Shown: piece after piece, positions 30,461-39,940 of the stretch
Layout of the letters: the number at the start of each line of letters is the position of its first letter
How positions within the stretch are numbered: the stretch's first letter is position 1
Source of the DNA: Mesorhizobium sp.
Lineage (GTDB): Bacteria > Pseudomonadota > Alphaproteobacteria > Rhizobiales > Rhizobiaceae
Reading direction: 5' to 3'
Length of the DNA: 64,000 nucleotides
Assembly (NCBI RefSeq): GCF_024509055.1
Contig: NZ_JANINM010000006.1
Span: 1-64,000 of the forward strand
Made by a program: the position numbers and the translations under genes
Notes under the pieces: generated by a model
Told to the model about the DNA's origin: nothing
Database searches by the model: none
The model's input: only the letters and a program-made list of their open reading frames with translations

Positions 30461-31057
30461 ATGGCCCAGCGCGCGTTCAACCTACCGAACATCCTGACCT
30501 ATGCCCGCATCATCGCGGTGCCGCTGGTTGTGCTGTGCTTCTTTCTCGAGGGCCATCTGAAGTCTTCCGATTTCGCCCGCTGGTCGGCGCTGGTGATCTT
30601 CCTGCTGGCCTCCATCACGGATTACTTCGACGGCTATCTGGCGCGCGCCTGGCAGCAGACCTCCAACATCGGCAAGATGCTCGACCCGATCGCCGACAAG
30701 CTTTTGGTCGCGACCTGCCTTCTGCTGCTTGCCGCCGACACCGACCGCCATGCCGGCATCGCCGGCTGGTCGCTCTGGGCGGCGATCATCATCCTGTGCC
30801 GCGAGATCCTGGTTTCGGGCCTGCGCGAATATCTGGCCGCCTTGAAAGTGTCGGTGCCGGTCACGCAGCTCGCCAAATGGAAGACCACGATCCAGATGGT
30901 CGCCATCGCTTTCCTGCTGGCGGGCCCTGCCGGCGACAAGATCTTCCCGCTCACCACGCAGACCGGGCTGGTGCTATTGTGGGTCGCTGCGCTGGTGACG
31001 CTCTATACGGGTTATGATTATTTCCGCGCCGGCCTGAAGCACATCATGGACGAGTAA
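30461..31057 (+). CDS. pgsA: CDP-diacylglycerol-glycerol-3-phosphate 3-phosphatidyltransferase
   Basis: NLPNILTYARIIAVPLVVL...SITDYFDGYLARAWQQTSNIGKMLDPIADKLLV. Confidence 0.96.
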   Translation: MAQRAFNLPNILTYARIIAVPLVVLCFFLEGHLKSSDFARWSALVIFLLASITDYFDGYLARAWQQTSNIGKMLDPIADKLLVATCLLLLAADTDRHAGIAGWSLWAAIIILCREILVSGLREYLAALKVSVPVTQLAKWKTTIQMVAIAFLLAGPAGDKIFPLTTQTGLVLLWVAALVTLYTGYDYFRAGLKHIMDE

Positions 31058-31062
31058 GCGCG

Positions 31063-31320
31063 ATGTCGACGAAACTCATCTATTTCGCCTGGGTGCGCGA
31101 GCGGATCGGCAAGCCCGAAGAGGATGTCGAGCTGCCGGCCGGCATCGAGACGGTCGCCGACCTGTTGCGCTGGCTGAAGTCGCGCGGCGAGGAATACGAG
31201 AACGCGCTGCAATATCCCGACGTCATCCGCGTCGCCATCAACCAGGAACATGTCGGCCACCGCGAGAAGATAGCGGGCGCGCGCGAGATCGCGCTGTTTC
31301 CGCCGATGACCGGAGGCTGA
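31063..31320 (+). CDS. moaD: Molybdopterin synthase sulfur carrier subunit
   Basis: Ubiquitin-like fold, C-terminal FPPMTGG; adjacent to moaE. Confidence 0.93.
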   Translation: MSTKLIYFAWVRERIGKPEEDVELPAGIETVADLLRWLKSRGEEYENALQYPDVIRVAINQEHVGHREKIAGAREIALFPPMTGG

Positions 31321-31321
31321 G

Positions 31322-31798
31322 ATGGCCGGCGCCGCCGTGCCCGCCATCCGCATCCAGCGCGAGGACTTCGAGGTCGCCGCCGAGATCGCCGCGCTGACCA
31401 GGGGCCGCGCCGACATAGGCGCCGTCGTCACTTTCTCCGGCCTTTGCCGCGACGAGCAGGGCACGCTTTCGGCTCTTGAACTCGAGCATTATCCGGGTAT
31501 GGCCGAGGCCGAGATCGGCCGCATCGCCGCCGAGGCCGTGGAACGCTGGCCGCTGCAAGGGCTGACCGTCATCCACCGCCACGGAAAGATCGCGCCCGGT
31601 GAAAACATCGTGCTGGTGGTGGCGGCCTCGTCGCACCGCCAGGCGGCCTTCGAGGCGGCGAACTTCCTGATGGATTACCTCAAGTCGCGCGCGCCCTTCT
31701 GGAAGAAGGAGCACCTCGCCGATGGCTCCGCAGGCGGCTGGGTCGAGGCCAAGGAGGCCGACGACAAGGCTGCGGACCGCTGGAAATCGGGCGAATAA
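31322..31798 (+). CDS. moaE: Molybdopterin synthase catalytic subunit
   Basis: GAVVTFSGLCRDEQ...LELEHYPGMAE...HRHGKIAPGENIVLV...FWKKE. Confidence 0.95.
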   Translation: MAGAAVPAIRIQREDFEVAAEIAALTRGRADIGAVVTFSGLCRDEQGTLSALELEHYPGMAEAEIGRIAAEAVERWPLQGLTVIHRHGKIAPGENIVLVVAASSHRQAAFEAANFLMDYLKSRAPFWKKEHLADGSAGGWVEAKEADDKAADRWKSGE

Positions 31799-31876
31799 AT
31801 CACGTCTCGGCCATTCAATGACCGCAATCCTTCCGGACCTTGCAAATCGGTTTGATTTGCTTGGCGGAGCACGGTC

Positions 31877-32644
31877 ATGCTGGACAGGATTGCTGAATTC
31901 TTCATCTTCGGGCTGGTGCCGCTGGTGGTCGGCGTGCTTGCCGTGCCGGAAATCTCCGGCGCCGCCGAAAGGACGATTGTCGGCGAGGTGACCTATCGCG
32001 AGCGTATCGCGCTGCCGCCCAACGCCATACTCTCGGTCGAGCTCGCCGATGTCTCGCTGGCGGATGCGCCCGCGACGGTGATCGGTCAACGCAAGGTGGT
32101 GCCGGCCGGCCAGGTGCCGATCAAATTCGAGATAGGCTTCGATTCCAAGGCGATCCGCGCCGGCAGGACCTATGCACTGCAGGCCCGCATCACCGTCGAC
32201 GATCGTCTGTTGTTCATCACCGACACCCGCCATCAGGTCGATCCGCTCGCCGGCAAGCCGCAGAACGTCGTGATGAAGATGGCGGCGCCCTCGATCGAAC
32301 CGGAAGCCGCCGCGCTCTACGACCAGAGCTGGCTCATCGAGTATATCGACGGCATCGGCGCGATCGCCGAGCCGCAGGCGACGTTCCGCGTCAGCGAGGC
32401 CGGAAAGGCCGGCGGTAAAGGCCCGTGCAACACCTATTTCGCCACCGCGAGCGTCGACGGGCACAAGATCGCCATCGGCGATATCGGCTCGACCTACATG
32501 GCCTGCGCGCCGAAGGTGATGGCCGAGGAGAGGGCGCTGTTCGATGCGCTCAGCAGGGCGGCATCCTACCAGATCGAAGCCGGCAAGCTCACCATCGCCG
32601 ACAAGGACGGCCGCGACATCCTGCGCTTCAACGCCGCGAGCTGA
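31877..32644 (+). CDS. YbaY-type lipoprotein domain fused to META domain
   Basis: VGEVTYRERIALPPNAILSVELADVSLADAPA then GGKGPCNTYFATASVDGHKIAIGDIGSTYMACAP. Confidence 0.75.
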   Translation: MLDRIAEFFIFGLVPLVVGVLAVPEISGAAERTIVGEVTYRERIALPPNAILSVELADVSLADAPATVIGQRKVVPAGQVPIKFEIGFDSKAIRAGRTYALQARITVDDRLLFITDTRHQVDPLAGKPQNVVMKMAAPSIEPEAAALYDQSWLIEYIDGIGAIAEPQATFRVSEAGKAGGKGPCNTYFATASVDGHKIAIGDIGSTYMACAPKVMAEERALFDALSRAASYQIEAGKLTIADKDGRDILRFNAAS

Positions 32645-32775
32645 CAGCAACGGCCGGCCCCGGTCAAGCCGCGCCTCGGATCGACAATTAACCCGCCGAC
32701 GTTCGGACACGCACACGCCAGACCGTGAGGCCGATGCACGATTCGCATCTGCCGCGGATCGAATCTGAATTGACA

Positions 32776-32810
32776 AGATATCGATTTCTAATAGTCTGAA
32801 ATCGATATCT
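32776..32810. promoter_or_regulatory. 13-bp-arm inverted repeat; candidate pair of LacI-type operators
   Basis: AGATATCGATTTC taatagtct GAAATCGATATCT; preceded by TTGACA (32770-32775). Confidence 0.65.
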
Positions 32811-32823
32811 GAGCGAGGTTGGC

Positions 32824-33696
32824 GTGAAAAACACGGTTTCCCAGGATATTCCCGAGCGGCCATTCCTTTCCGGCAGGCCGAGGGCTCTCGGGCGGGGCAA
32901 GCGCGCCGCCGTCACCGCCATGGTGGTCGCGCTGCTGTTCGTTCTGGCGCTGCGGGTCGTCGCCAGCGGGGCGATCAACTGGCAGATTACTTTCGGCTTC
33001 TTCTTCCATTCGGCCATCCTCGACGGCCTTGTCATGACGCTAGAACTGACGGCGCTGTCGATGATCGTCGGCGTGCTCCTGGGCATAGCGCTCGCCGTCA
33101 TGGCGATCTCGCGCTATCCGGCCGTGTCGGCGGCGTCCGCCCTCTATGTCTGGGTGTTCCGCGGCACGCCGCTCCTCGTCCAGCTGATCTTCTGGTTCAA
33201 CATCGCGCTCGTCTTCCCGGTGGTGGGGATCGGCCCGTGGCAGGTGCCCATCAACAGCCTGGTGACGCCCTTCGCGGCTGCTTTGCTCGGGCTTGGCCTC
33301 AACGAAGCCGCCTACATGGCCGAGATCGTGCGCGCCGGTATCAAGTCGGTTGACAGCGGGCAGAGCGAGGCGGCCGTCAGCGTCGGCCTCAACCGTCGCC
33401 AGGTGATGAACAGCGTGATCCTGCCGCAGGCACTCAAGGTCATCATCCCGCCGACCGCCAACCAGACGATCGGCATGCTGAAGAACACCTCGCTGGTCTC
33501 GGTCATCGGCGCGCAGGAGCTCCTGACCAAGACGGAAGACATCTACGCTCGAAATTTCCAGGTGATCGAGCTGCTGATCGTGGCCTCGCTCTGGTACCTC
33601 GTGCTGACCACCGTCGCGTCCGCCGTGCAGTTCTGGCTGGAACGCCGGTTCGGGGATAGCCGCGCGGTCGAAGTCATCGCCGGTGTCCAGCCATGA
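32824..33696 (+). CDS. Amino-acid-type ABC transporter permease
   Basis: HisM/GlnP-like: [22 protein letters not shown]...[28 protein letters not shown]. Confidence 0.93.
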   Translation: MKNTVSQDIPERPFLSGRPRALGRGKRAAVTAMVVALLFVLALRVVASGAINWQITFGFFFHSAILDGLVMTLELTALSMIVGVLLGIALAVMAISRYPAVSAASALYVWVFRGTPLLVQLIFWFNIALVFPVVGIGPWQVPINSLVTPFAAALLGLGLNEAAYMAEIVRAGIKSVDSGQSEAAVSVGLNRRQVMNSVILPQALKVIIPPTANQTIGMLKNTSLVSVIGAQELLTKTEDIYARNFQVIELLIVASLWYLVLTTVASAVQFWLERRFGDSRAVEVIAGVQP

Positions 33697-33740
33697 CCGT
33701 CGTTCCGTTGTCCGTGCGCCCGGCGGAAAGGGAGACCGCG

Positions 33741-34502
33741 ATGCAACCGACGCTCAGCGCGCGTCACATCGGCAAGGCGTTCGGGGCGCATGTCGTGCTT
33801 ACCGACGTCTCGCTCGACGTGGACCGTGGCGAGGTCGTCTGCATCATCGGGCCGTCGGGGTCAGGCAAGAGCACTTTCCTGCGCTGCATCAACTTCCTCG
33901 AAGTACCCGATGCCGGCGGCGTCTGGGTCGAGGGCGAGCGCGTCGGCTGCCAGGAGCTGGATGGCGTTCTCTGGGAGGTTCCTTCAGCCGTCCTTGCCCG
34001 GCAGCGCGCCGCCATGGGCATGGTGTTCCAGCGCTTCAATCTCTTCGGCCACCTGACGGCAGTCGACAATGTCGCCCTGGCGCTGAGGCTGGTGAAGCGC
34101 ATGCCCCGGCAGCAGGCGCGTGAACGGGCGCTCTCGGTGCTTGCCTCGGTTGGCATGGATCGCTTCGCAGGCCATCGCCCGTCGCAGCTTTCCGGCGGTC
34201 AGCAGCAGCGCGTCGCGATTGCCCGGGCGGTGGCCATGGATCCGAAGGTGCTGCTGTTCGACGAGCCGACTTCGGCGCTCGACCCGGAGCTTGTGCACGA
34301 GGTGCTGTCGGTGATGGGGAGCCTGGCGGGGCAGGGCATGACGATGGTCGTGGTCACCCATGAGATCGGCTTCGCGCGTGAGGTCAGCAACCGCACCGTC
34401 TTCATGGACGGCGGCAGCATCGTGGAGCAGGGCCAGTCGGCGCAGGTTCTCGGCCAGCCGTCCGAGCCGCGCACCAAGGCATTCCTGTCGAAGATCAAAT
34501 GA
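33741..34502 (+). CDS. Amino-acid-type ABC transporter ATP-binding protein
   Basis: Walker [10 protein letters not shown], signature [14 protein letters not shown], Walker [15 protein letters not shown]. Confidence 0.95.
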   Translation: MQPTLSARHIGKAFGAHVVLTDVSLDVDRGEVVCIIGPSGSGKSTFLRCINFLEVPDAGGVWVEGERVGCQELDGVLWEVPSAVLARQRAAMGMVFQRFNLFGHLTAVDNVALALRLVKRMPRQQARERALSVLASVGMDRFAGHRPSQLSGGQQQRVAIARAVAMDPKVLLFDEPTSALDPELVHEVLSVMGSLAGQGMTMVVVTHEIGFAREVSNRTVFMDGGSIVEQGQSAQVLGQPSEPRTKAFLSKIK

Positions 34503-34539
34503 GGAGCAGCCTGCACCGCAGGCAAGCAGAGTGAGCGGA

Positions 34540-35679
34540 ATGAAAGCCAGGAAGATTGCCGTCGTTGGTGTCGGCGCGATGGGAAGCATGGCGCTGTGGC
34601 AATTGGCCAGGCGAGGGCACAACGTTGTCGGCTTCGACCGCATGGGCGTGCCACATGACACCAGCGCGCACGGGGCGGAGTCCCGCATCTTCCGTCTCGC
34701 CTACCGTGAGGGCAAGGAGTACATCCCGCTCCTCAAGCGCTCGCTCGAGCTGTGGCGGGAATTGCAGTCGACTTCGGATCGCAAGTTCCATTTTCCGATC
34801 GGCTGCCTCTACATCGGCGAACGCGGCGCCGATTGGCTCGATGGAACCATCGATGGCGCGCGCGAGCATGACGTGCGCCATGAGGTGCTCGACGAGCACG
34901 AGCTTCGCCGGCGCTTTCCCCAGCACAGACTCGACGGCGGCGAGTTCGCCCTGCTCGACACCGACGGCGCCCTGCTGCGGCCCGAACTGGGCGTAAGGGC
35001 AGCCGTTAGAGCCGCACAGGCCGCGGGGGCTACCTTGCACCAGGGCCGGGCGGTCGAGCGCGTCGTGCCCGAGGCGGACGGCGTGGCGATCACCGTCGCC
35101 GGCAACACCGAGCGTTTCGATGCAGCGGTCGTCACATGCGGCGCCTGGGGCACGCGGCCGATCGAAGGTGCTTCGCCGCAATTCATCGCCCGGCGTCTCG
35201 TCGGCACCTGGTTCGGGGTCGACGATGTCGCGGCCTATCTGCCGGAGCGCTTTCCGGTGTGTATCCGGCGCACTTCAGAAATCGATTACTCGGGCTTCCC
35301 GTCGATGGATGGCTGGACGATCAAGATTATGCCGCCCGTCAATTTCCTGAGCAACATCGATCCTTCCCGCGTCGACCGCACGGTCTCCTACGAAGACACC
35401 GCCATCATGCGCCGCGTGGCGCGCACGCTGCTCGAAGGGGTCGATCCGGAGCCAGTGCGCTCCGGCGTCTATCTCGACGGCTTCACCACCGACAACCACC
35501 CGATCATCGACCACCATCCCGCCAGCGAGCGGATCGTCATCGCCGCCGGCTTCTCCGGCCATGGCTACAAGATGGCGCCGGCGGTCGGCGTCGCAGTCGC
35601 CGATCTCATCGACAGCGGAGGGGACAATTACGTCCGCCACCATTTCTCGGCCCATCGGCCGACCCTGCAGGTGGCTTGA
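34540..35679 (+). CDS. FAD-dependent oxidase, N-methyltryptophan/sarcosine oxidase-like
   Basis: KIAVVGVGAMGSMALWQLARRGHNVVGFD...SAHGAESRIFRLAYRE...AAGFSGHGYKMAPAVG; start re-assigned to ATG 34540. Confidence 0.9.
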   Translation: MKARKIAVVGVGAMGSMALWQLARRGHNVVGFDRMGVPHDTSAHGAESRIFRLAYREGKEYIPLLKRSLELWRELQSTSDRKFHFPIGCLYIGERGADWLDGTIDGAREHDVRHEVLDEHELRRRFPQHRLDGGEFALLDTDGALLRPELGVRAAVRAAQAAGATLHQGRAVERVVPEADGVAITVAGNTERFDAAVVTCGAWGTRPIEGASPQFIARRLVGTWFGVDDVAAYLPERFPVCIRRTSEIDYSGFPSMDGWTIKIMPPVNFLSNIDPSRVDRTVSYEDTAIMRRVARTLLEGVDPEPVRSGVYLDGFTTDNHPIIDHHPASERIVIAAGFSGHGYKMAPAVGVAVADLIDSGGDNYVRHHFSAHRPTLQVA

Positions 35680-35747
35680 GCAGTTCAAAACCGGCCGTCG
35701 GGCTGGGGCAACCGACCGCGTCAAGCGGCAAACAGAGGAGAACGGCA

Positions 35748-36668
35748 ATGAGCATTCTTTCCACCGTCGCACGGGCGGTAGCCCTCGCATCAGCGCTCGC
35801 GGGCGGCACCTTGGCGGCGTGCGCCGCTGATCTGAAGATCGGACCGAATGGCACTCCGCTGACGGTCGATACCGCGGCCGACCTGGCCGCCAAGGTCCCG
35901 GACGCCTTCAAAGGCGGCACGCTCAAGATCGCGACCGATCCCAGTTCGCCGCCTTACACCTACTACCAGGCCGATGGCCAGACGCTGATCGGCTCCGACA
36001 TCGATCTCGGCAACGCCGTCGCGGCCAAGCTCGGCCTCAAGGCAGAATGGTCGGCCGTGAAGTTCCCCGGCATCATCGCGGCGATCGAGGCCAAGCGCTT
36101 CGACACTGCGCTCACCGGCATGGGCGACACGCCGGCGCGCGAGCAGAAGCTGGACTTCGTCGACTATTCCACGGACGGCAACGCCATCGTCGTGCTGAAG
36201 GGCAACCCGCTGGCGATCAAGACCATAGCCGACCTGTGCGGCAGGCATGTCGCGGTGCTGCAGGGCTCGGTCATGCAGGGGCTCGTCGAGAAGCAGGACG
36301 GCAAGTGCGCCGACAAGAAGATCGACATCCAGGTCTTTCAGGACATCAACCAGGCGCTGCTTCAGGTCCGCACCAAGCGCGCCGACGCGACCATGTACCA
36401 GTATGGCGTCGCGGCCTATGTGATCCAGACGTCGCCTGACGCCGCGGGCCTCGAAGTGCTCGCCTTCGAGCAGTACGGCACCGGCTACAACGCCATGCCT
36501 TTCCGCAAGTCCGACAGCGGCCTGCGCGACGCGGTGCAGGCGGCGCTGAGCGCGATGAAGGCCGACGGCAGCTACGAGAAGATCCTCACCGCATGGGGCA
36601 TGCAGGCCAATGGCCTCGAAAAGATCACCGTCAATGACGGGCTGCGCTTCAACCAGCCGAGCAATTGA
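35748..36668 (+). CDS. ABC transporter amino-acid-type substrate-binding protein
   Basis: Signal peptide; GGTLKIATDPSSPPYTYY...GSDIDLGNAVAAKLG. Confidence 0.93.
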   Translation: MSILSTVARAVALASALAGGTLAACAADLKIGPNGTPLTVDTAADLAAKVPDAFKGGTLKIATDPSSPPYTYYQADGQTLIGSDIDLGNAVAAKLGLKAEWSAVKFPGIIAAIEAKRFDTALTGMGDTPAREQKLDFVDYSTDGNAIVVLKGNPLAIKTIADLCGRHVAVLQGSVMQGLVEKQDGKCADKKIDIQVFQDINQALLQVRTKRADATMYQYGVAAYVIQTSPDAAGLEVLAFEQYGTGYNAMPFRKSDSGLRDAVQAALSAMKADGSYEKILTAWGMQANGLEKITVNDGLRFNQPSN

Positions 36669-36701
36669 AGGCTCGCCGAAATACCGCAAGGAGAAATGAA
36701 A

Positions 36702-37463
36702 ATGGCAGTTCGAATTCTGTATTGTGGGGACACCCAGGCCGAAACGCTGATCACGGCGAAAGGCATGGATACGTTCATCCACAATTACTACCGGGATTCG
36801 GCGCGCGTGCTGCGGGAGGCGTTGAGCCCGCGGCCCGGCATCGAACTCACCCACATGCCGGCCGACAAGATACGCGCTGAGTTTCCGATGACGCCGGAGC
36901 AGTTCGCGCAGTGGGATGTCATCATCCTCAGCGATGTCGGCTACAACAACTTCGCGCTCTTGCCGGGCAACCGCGAACGCCTGGTGCCGATGGGGCCGGA
37001 CCGCATCGGCAATTTCCGCAAATGGGTCGAGGGCGGCGGCGGCCTCATCATGGCCGGCGGCTACACCACTTTCTCCGGCATCGAGGGCAAGGGCATCTGG
37101 GGCGGCACGCCGATCGAGGCGGTGCTGCCCGTCACGATCATGCGCGGTATCGACGATCGTATCGAGGTTCCGGACGGCGCCACCCTGGATGTGGCGGTGG
37201 CCGATCATCCGATTCTGAAGGGCGTCGCGTTCGACAAGGATCGCATCATCCTCGGCTACAATCAGGTGACCGCGAAGTCCGACGCCAAGGTGCTGATGAA
37301 AGTGCGCGGTGACGTGTTCATGGCGGTGACCGAAGTCGGCAAAGGACGTTCGATTGCCTATACGACCGACCCTGTATATCACTGGTGCGGTAATCTTCAT
37401 GAGTGGGAAGCTTATGGCCTGATGTGGGAACGCATGGCCAAGTGGGCGGCACGCGAAATCTAG
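36702..37463 (+). CDS. Glutamine-amidotransferase-like protein (PF07090/GATase1-like)
   Basis: VRILYCGDTQAETLITAKGMDTF...WDVIILSDVGYNNF...GGGGLIMAGGYTTFSG. Confidence 0.8.
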   Translation: MAVRILYCGDTQAETLITAKGMDTFIHNYYRDSARVLREALSPRPGIELTHMPADKIRAEFPMTPEQFAQWDVIILSDVGYNNFALLPGNRERLVPMGPDRIGNFRKWVEGGGGLIMAGGYTTFSGIEGKGIWGGTPIEAVLPVTIMRGIDDRIEVPDGATLDVAVADHPILKGVAFDKDRIILGYNQVTAKSDAKVLMKVRGDVFMAVTEVGKGRSIAYTTDPVYHWCGNLHEWEAYGLMWERMAKWAAREI

Positions 37464-37571
37464 GATTTCGACTTGTCAGGGGAAGCGAGCTGCGACGATT
37501 TTCGGTTTTGTTTGAAATCCCGTAGCAACGACTGCTCAGGCTTCGCTGCCGTGAATGTTTTATAGTTACAA

Positions 37572-37604
37572 GGACCGGCCGACCCTTTTGGAGTCGGCCG
37601 GTCC
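37572..37604. promoter_or_regulatory. Perfect 12-bp-arm hairpin upstream of lacI-family gene
   Basis: GGACCGGCCGAC ccttttgga GTCGGCCGGTCC. Confidence 0.6.
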
Positions 37605-37632
37605 CCAACGATCATCGCTGTCGGGAATCGAT

Positions 37633-38649
37633 TTGACTGCCACCATCTACGATGTCGCCCGTCACGCCCAAGTCTCGGCCGCCACGGTGTCGCGCGTGGT
37701 CAATGGCCTCAAGGTTCGCGAGGATCTGGCCGAACGCGTGAAAGCCTCTGTGTCGGAGCTCGGTTACCGGCCGAGCCGCACGGCCCAGCGGATGCGCACC
37801 TCGGCCTCGCATCTGTGGGCACTGATCGTGCCCGATTTCGAGAACACCTTCTTCACGCGCCTTGCGCGCGGCCTCGAGCAGGTTTGCCGACCGAACGACA
37901 CTTGCGTCTTCATAGGCAGTTCGGATGACGATCCAGAGAAGGAGGGCCACTATCTCGATGTCGCCCTGGCGGAGCGAGTTGGCGGCGTGGTGATCGCGCC
38001 GTCCTCGGACGCGACCGACCTGACGAAGGTCGCCGAGGCCGGGATTCCCGTGGTCGTCGTGGACAGGGCCCTGCCGGGCAACGCCTATGACACCATCCTG
38101 ACCAACAACCTCTCGGGCGGCGCGCTCGCTGCCGGGTATCTTGACGGCGCCGGCTTTCGCAAGGCGGTTTGCATCGCCGGCCCGCTGAATCCCACCAGCG
38201 ACGCGCGCCTGCAAGGCTTCGTCGAGGCGGCGAAAGGCAAGAGCGGCCTCGACATCGTTCGCATCGAGCATGCCAACAATCGGGTGGATGGCGGCTATCT
38301 CGCCATGCGGCGCATTCTGGAGGAACGGACGGCCTTCGATTGCCTGTTCGTCACCAACAACCTCATGGCCGTCGGTTCGATCAAGGCGCTGGAGGATGTT
38401 GCGCCCGGCCGCAAGGACGACATCGGCATCGTCGGCTTTGATCTCAAGGAAATTCCGCTTCTCACCGGTAAGCACATCGCCTCGATCGACCAGGATCCCC
38501 ACGAAATAGGCCGTATCGCCGGCGAGCGCATCCTGGAGCAGAGGCAGGGCGGATCAGGCCCAGGTTGCTGGATCGAGCTGTCGCCTGCGCTGGCCACGTT
38601 CGACGGCAATCCAGCTTTGGCTTTGTCCCGTCGTCCGTCCAGCCGATGA
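37633..38649 (+). CDS. LacI family transcriptional regulator
   Basis: TATIYDVARHAQVSAATVSRVVNGL; start TTG 37633, or ATG 37555 if the N-terminal extension is real. Confidence 0.9.
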   Translation: MTATIYDVARHAQVSAATVSRVVNGLKVREDLAERVKASVSELGYRPSRTAQRMRTSASHLWALIVPDFENTFFTRLARGLEQVCRPNDTCVFIGSSDDDPEKEGHYLDVALAERVGGVVIAPSSDATDLTKVAEAGIPVVVVDRALPGNAYDTILTNNLSGGALAAGYLDGAGFRKAVCIAGPLNPTSDARLQGFVEAAKGKSGLDIVRIEHANNRVDGGYLAMRRILEERTAFDCLFVTNNLMAVGSIKALEDVAPGRKDDIGIVGFDLKEIPLLTGKHIASIDQDPHEIGRIAGERILEQRQGGSGPGCWIELSPALATFDGNPALALSRRPSSR

Positions 38650-38689
38650 GCATGCGGTGACGATTGACCGAGCCGCCGCGATGACATTG

Positions 38690-38765
38690 GCTTGCCCAAT
38701 GGGAGGGTTTCCACGAAGCCGCCCTTGTGGGCTGATGATTCCTGCCAGGCGTTCGTTCGCGCGGA
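38690..38765 (+). ncRNA. Fluoride-riboswitch-like element, orphan/probably degenerate
   Basis: ccaatgggagggtttccacgaagccgcccttgtgggctgatgattcctgccaggcg shares ccgcccttrtgggctgatgaytcctgccaggcg with the 39941 element. Confidence 0.5.
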
Positions 38766-38910
38766 ACCATCGCGGCGCACGCGCTCGAGGCCGCCACCGC
38801 CAGGCAGCGAACTCGATCCCGCTATGCGAAAGGGCAGCCTTCCGTCGGCATGAAGGGGACGCGCAGGGACGACTAAATCGTCATTTGCATTCCTGGAATG
38901 GCGCCCAGGT

Positions 38911-39378
38911 TCAGAGCGCGGGCGTGAGGCCGTGCCGCTGCATGATCTCCATCATCTTCGCGCGATCGGGTGGGCCGCCCGCGGCCGCGTTGAGAACGGC
39001 AAAGGCGTCCCGGAAATAGTCCGGCCCGATCGCCGCTGGCGTCGCCACGCAGAGCACCTTGGCAGCGTGGATGCCGTTGTTGTCGAAACGATGCACCGCA
39101 CCGCGCGGAATGCACAGCGCCTGTCCAGGGCCGACGTCGTGCGGGTGGCCGTCGACGGTCCAGGTCAGCGTTCCCTCAACCCCGTAGATGGTTTCCTCGA
39201 AGTGGTCGTGGCTGTGTGCCGGGGCGAGCAACCGCTTCGAGCCGGGCACCGTTACCTCGAAAGCCGCGATGCTGCCGCCGGACTGCTCGCCGGTGAGCAG
39301 GAAGTGCACGGTGACGCCGTCATGGCTGAAAGTTTCCTCCGCCGGATTGACACGGATCTGGCTGGCTTTCCCTAGCAT
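38911..39378 (-). CDS. Cupin domain protein
   Basis: SHDHFEETIYGVEGTLTWTVDG...GQALCIPRGAVHRFDN. Confidence 0.88.
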   Translation of the reverse strand: MLGKASQIRVNPAEETFSHDGVTVHFLLTGEQSGGSIAAFEVTVPGSKRLLAPAHSHDHFEETIYGVEGTLTWTVDGHPHDVGPGQALCIPRGAVHRFDNNGIHAAKVLCVATPAAIGPDYFRDAFAVLNAAAGGPPDRAKMMEIMQRHGLTPAL

Positions 39379-39393
39379 TTAATCCTCCCTTGT

Positions 39394-39431
39394 GGTAAAT
39401 CGAATTTACTGAATGAGTAAACTCAATTTAC
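39394..39431. promoter_or_regulatory. Two tandem dyads, candidate MarR operators
   Basis: GTAAATcgaATTTAC (39394-39408) and AGTAAActcaaTTTACT (39415-39431) in the divergent promoter. Confidence 0.55.
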
Positions 39432-39441
39432 TGGACTGTCA

Positions 39442-39897
39442 ATGCCTCAGTTCTCGGACGACCCGCCAAGGAAGCCTCCACTGATCGGCGCGCTGCTTCG
39501 CGTGCCAGCCATGGCCATTCACCGCAAGCTCATCCGGGAGTTGCGCGCGTCGGGTTTCGAGGACCTGAGCCCGCCGCATATGGCGGTGATCCAGTATCCC
39601 GGTCCCGACGGCATGCGGCCAAGCGTGCTTGCAGAGCGCGCCGCCATGAGCAAGCAGGCCATGAACCAGTTGCTCAAGACGCTGGAGGGGATGGGCTACA
39701 TCAGCCGAGGCGCTTCGCCTGAGGACGGGGGTGGGACGGTCGTTCATTTCACCGACCGCGGCCGCGCCGCTTACGACAAGATGGCTGAAATCCTCTTGGA
39801 TATCGAGCGGGAATGGACCGAGGAACTGGGCGAAAGGCGCTTCCACGAGCTCAAGGCTCTGCTCGGCGACCTCTGGGATACGCCCTTGATCCGCTGA
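39442..39897 (+). CDS. MarR family transcriptional regulator
   Basis: LAERAAMSKQAMNQLLKTLEGMGYISRGASPEDGG. Confidence 0.92.
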   Translation: MPQFSDDPPRKPPLIGALLRVPAMAIHRKLIRELRASGFEDLSPPHMAVIQYPGPDGMRPSVLAERAAMSKQAMNQLLKTLEGMGYISRGASPEDGGGTVVHFTDRGRAAYDKMAEILLDIEREWTEELGERRFHELKALLGDLWDTPLIR

Positions 39898-39940
39898 CCC
39901 ACGGATTGACCGCGCGGCGGCGACCGCCTAGCTTCGCCAA

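Noticed and set aside
38657-39019. 120-aa plus ORF spanning the orphan riboswitch-like element
   Set aside because: Composition not protein-like and it overlaps the cupin gene; the RNA-like similarity explains the sequence better.
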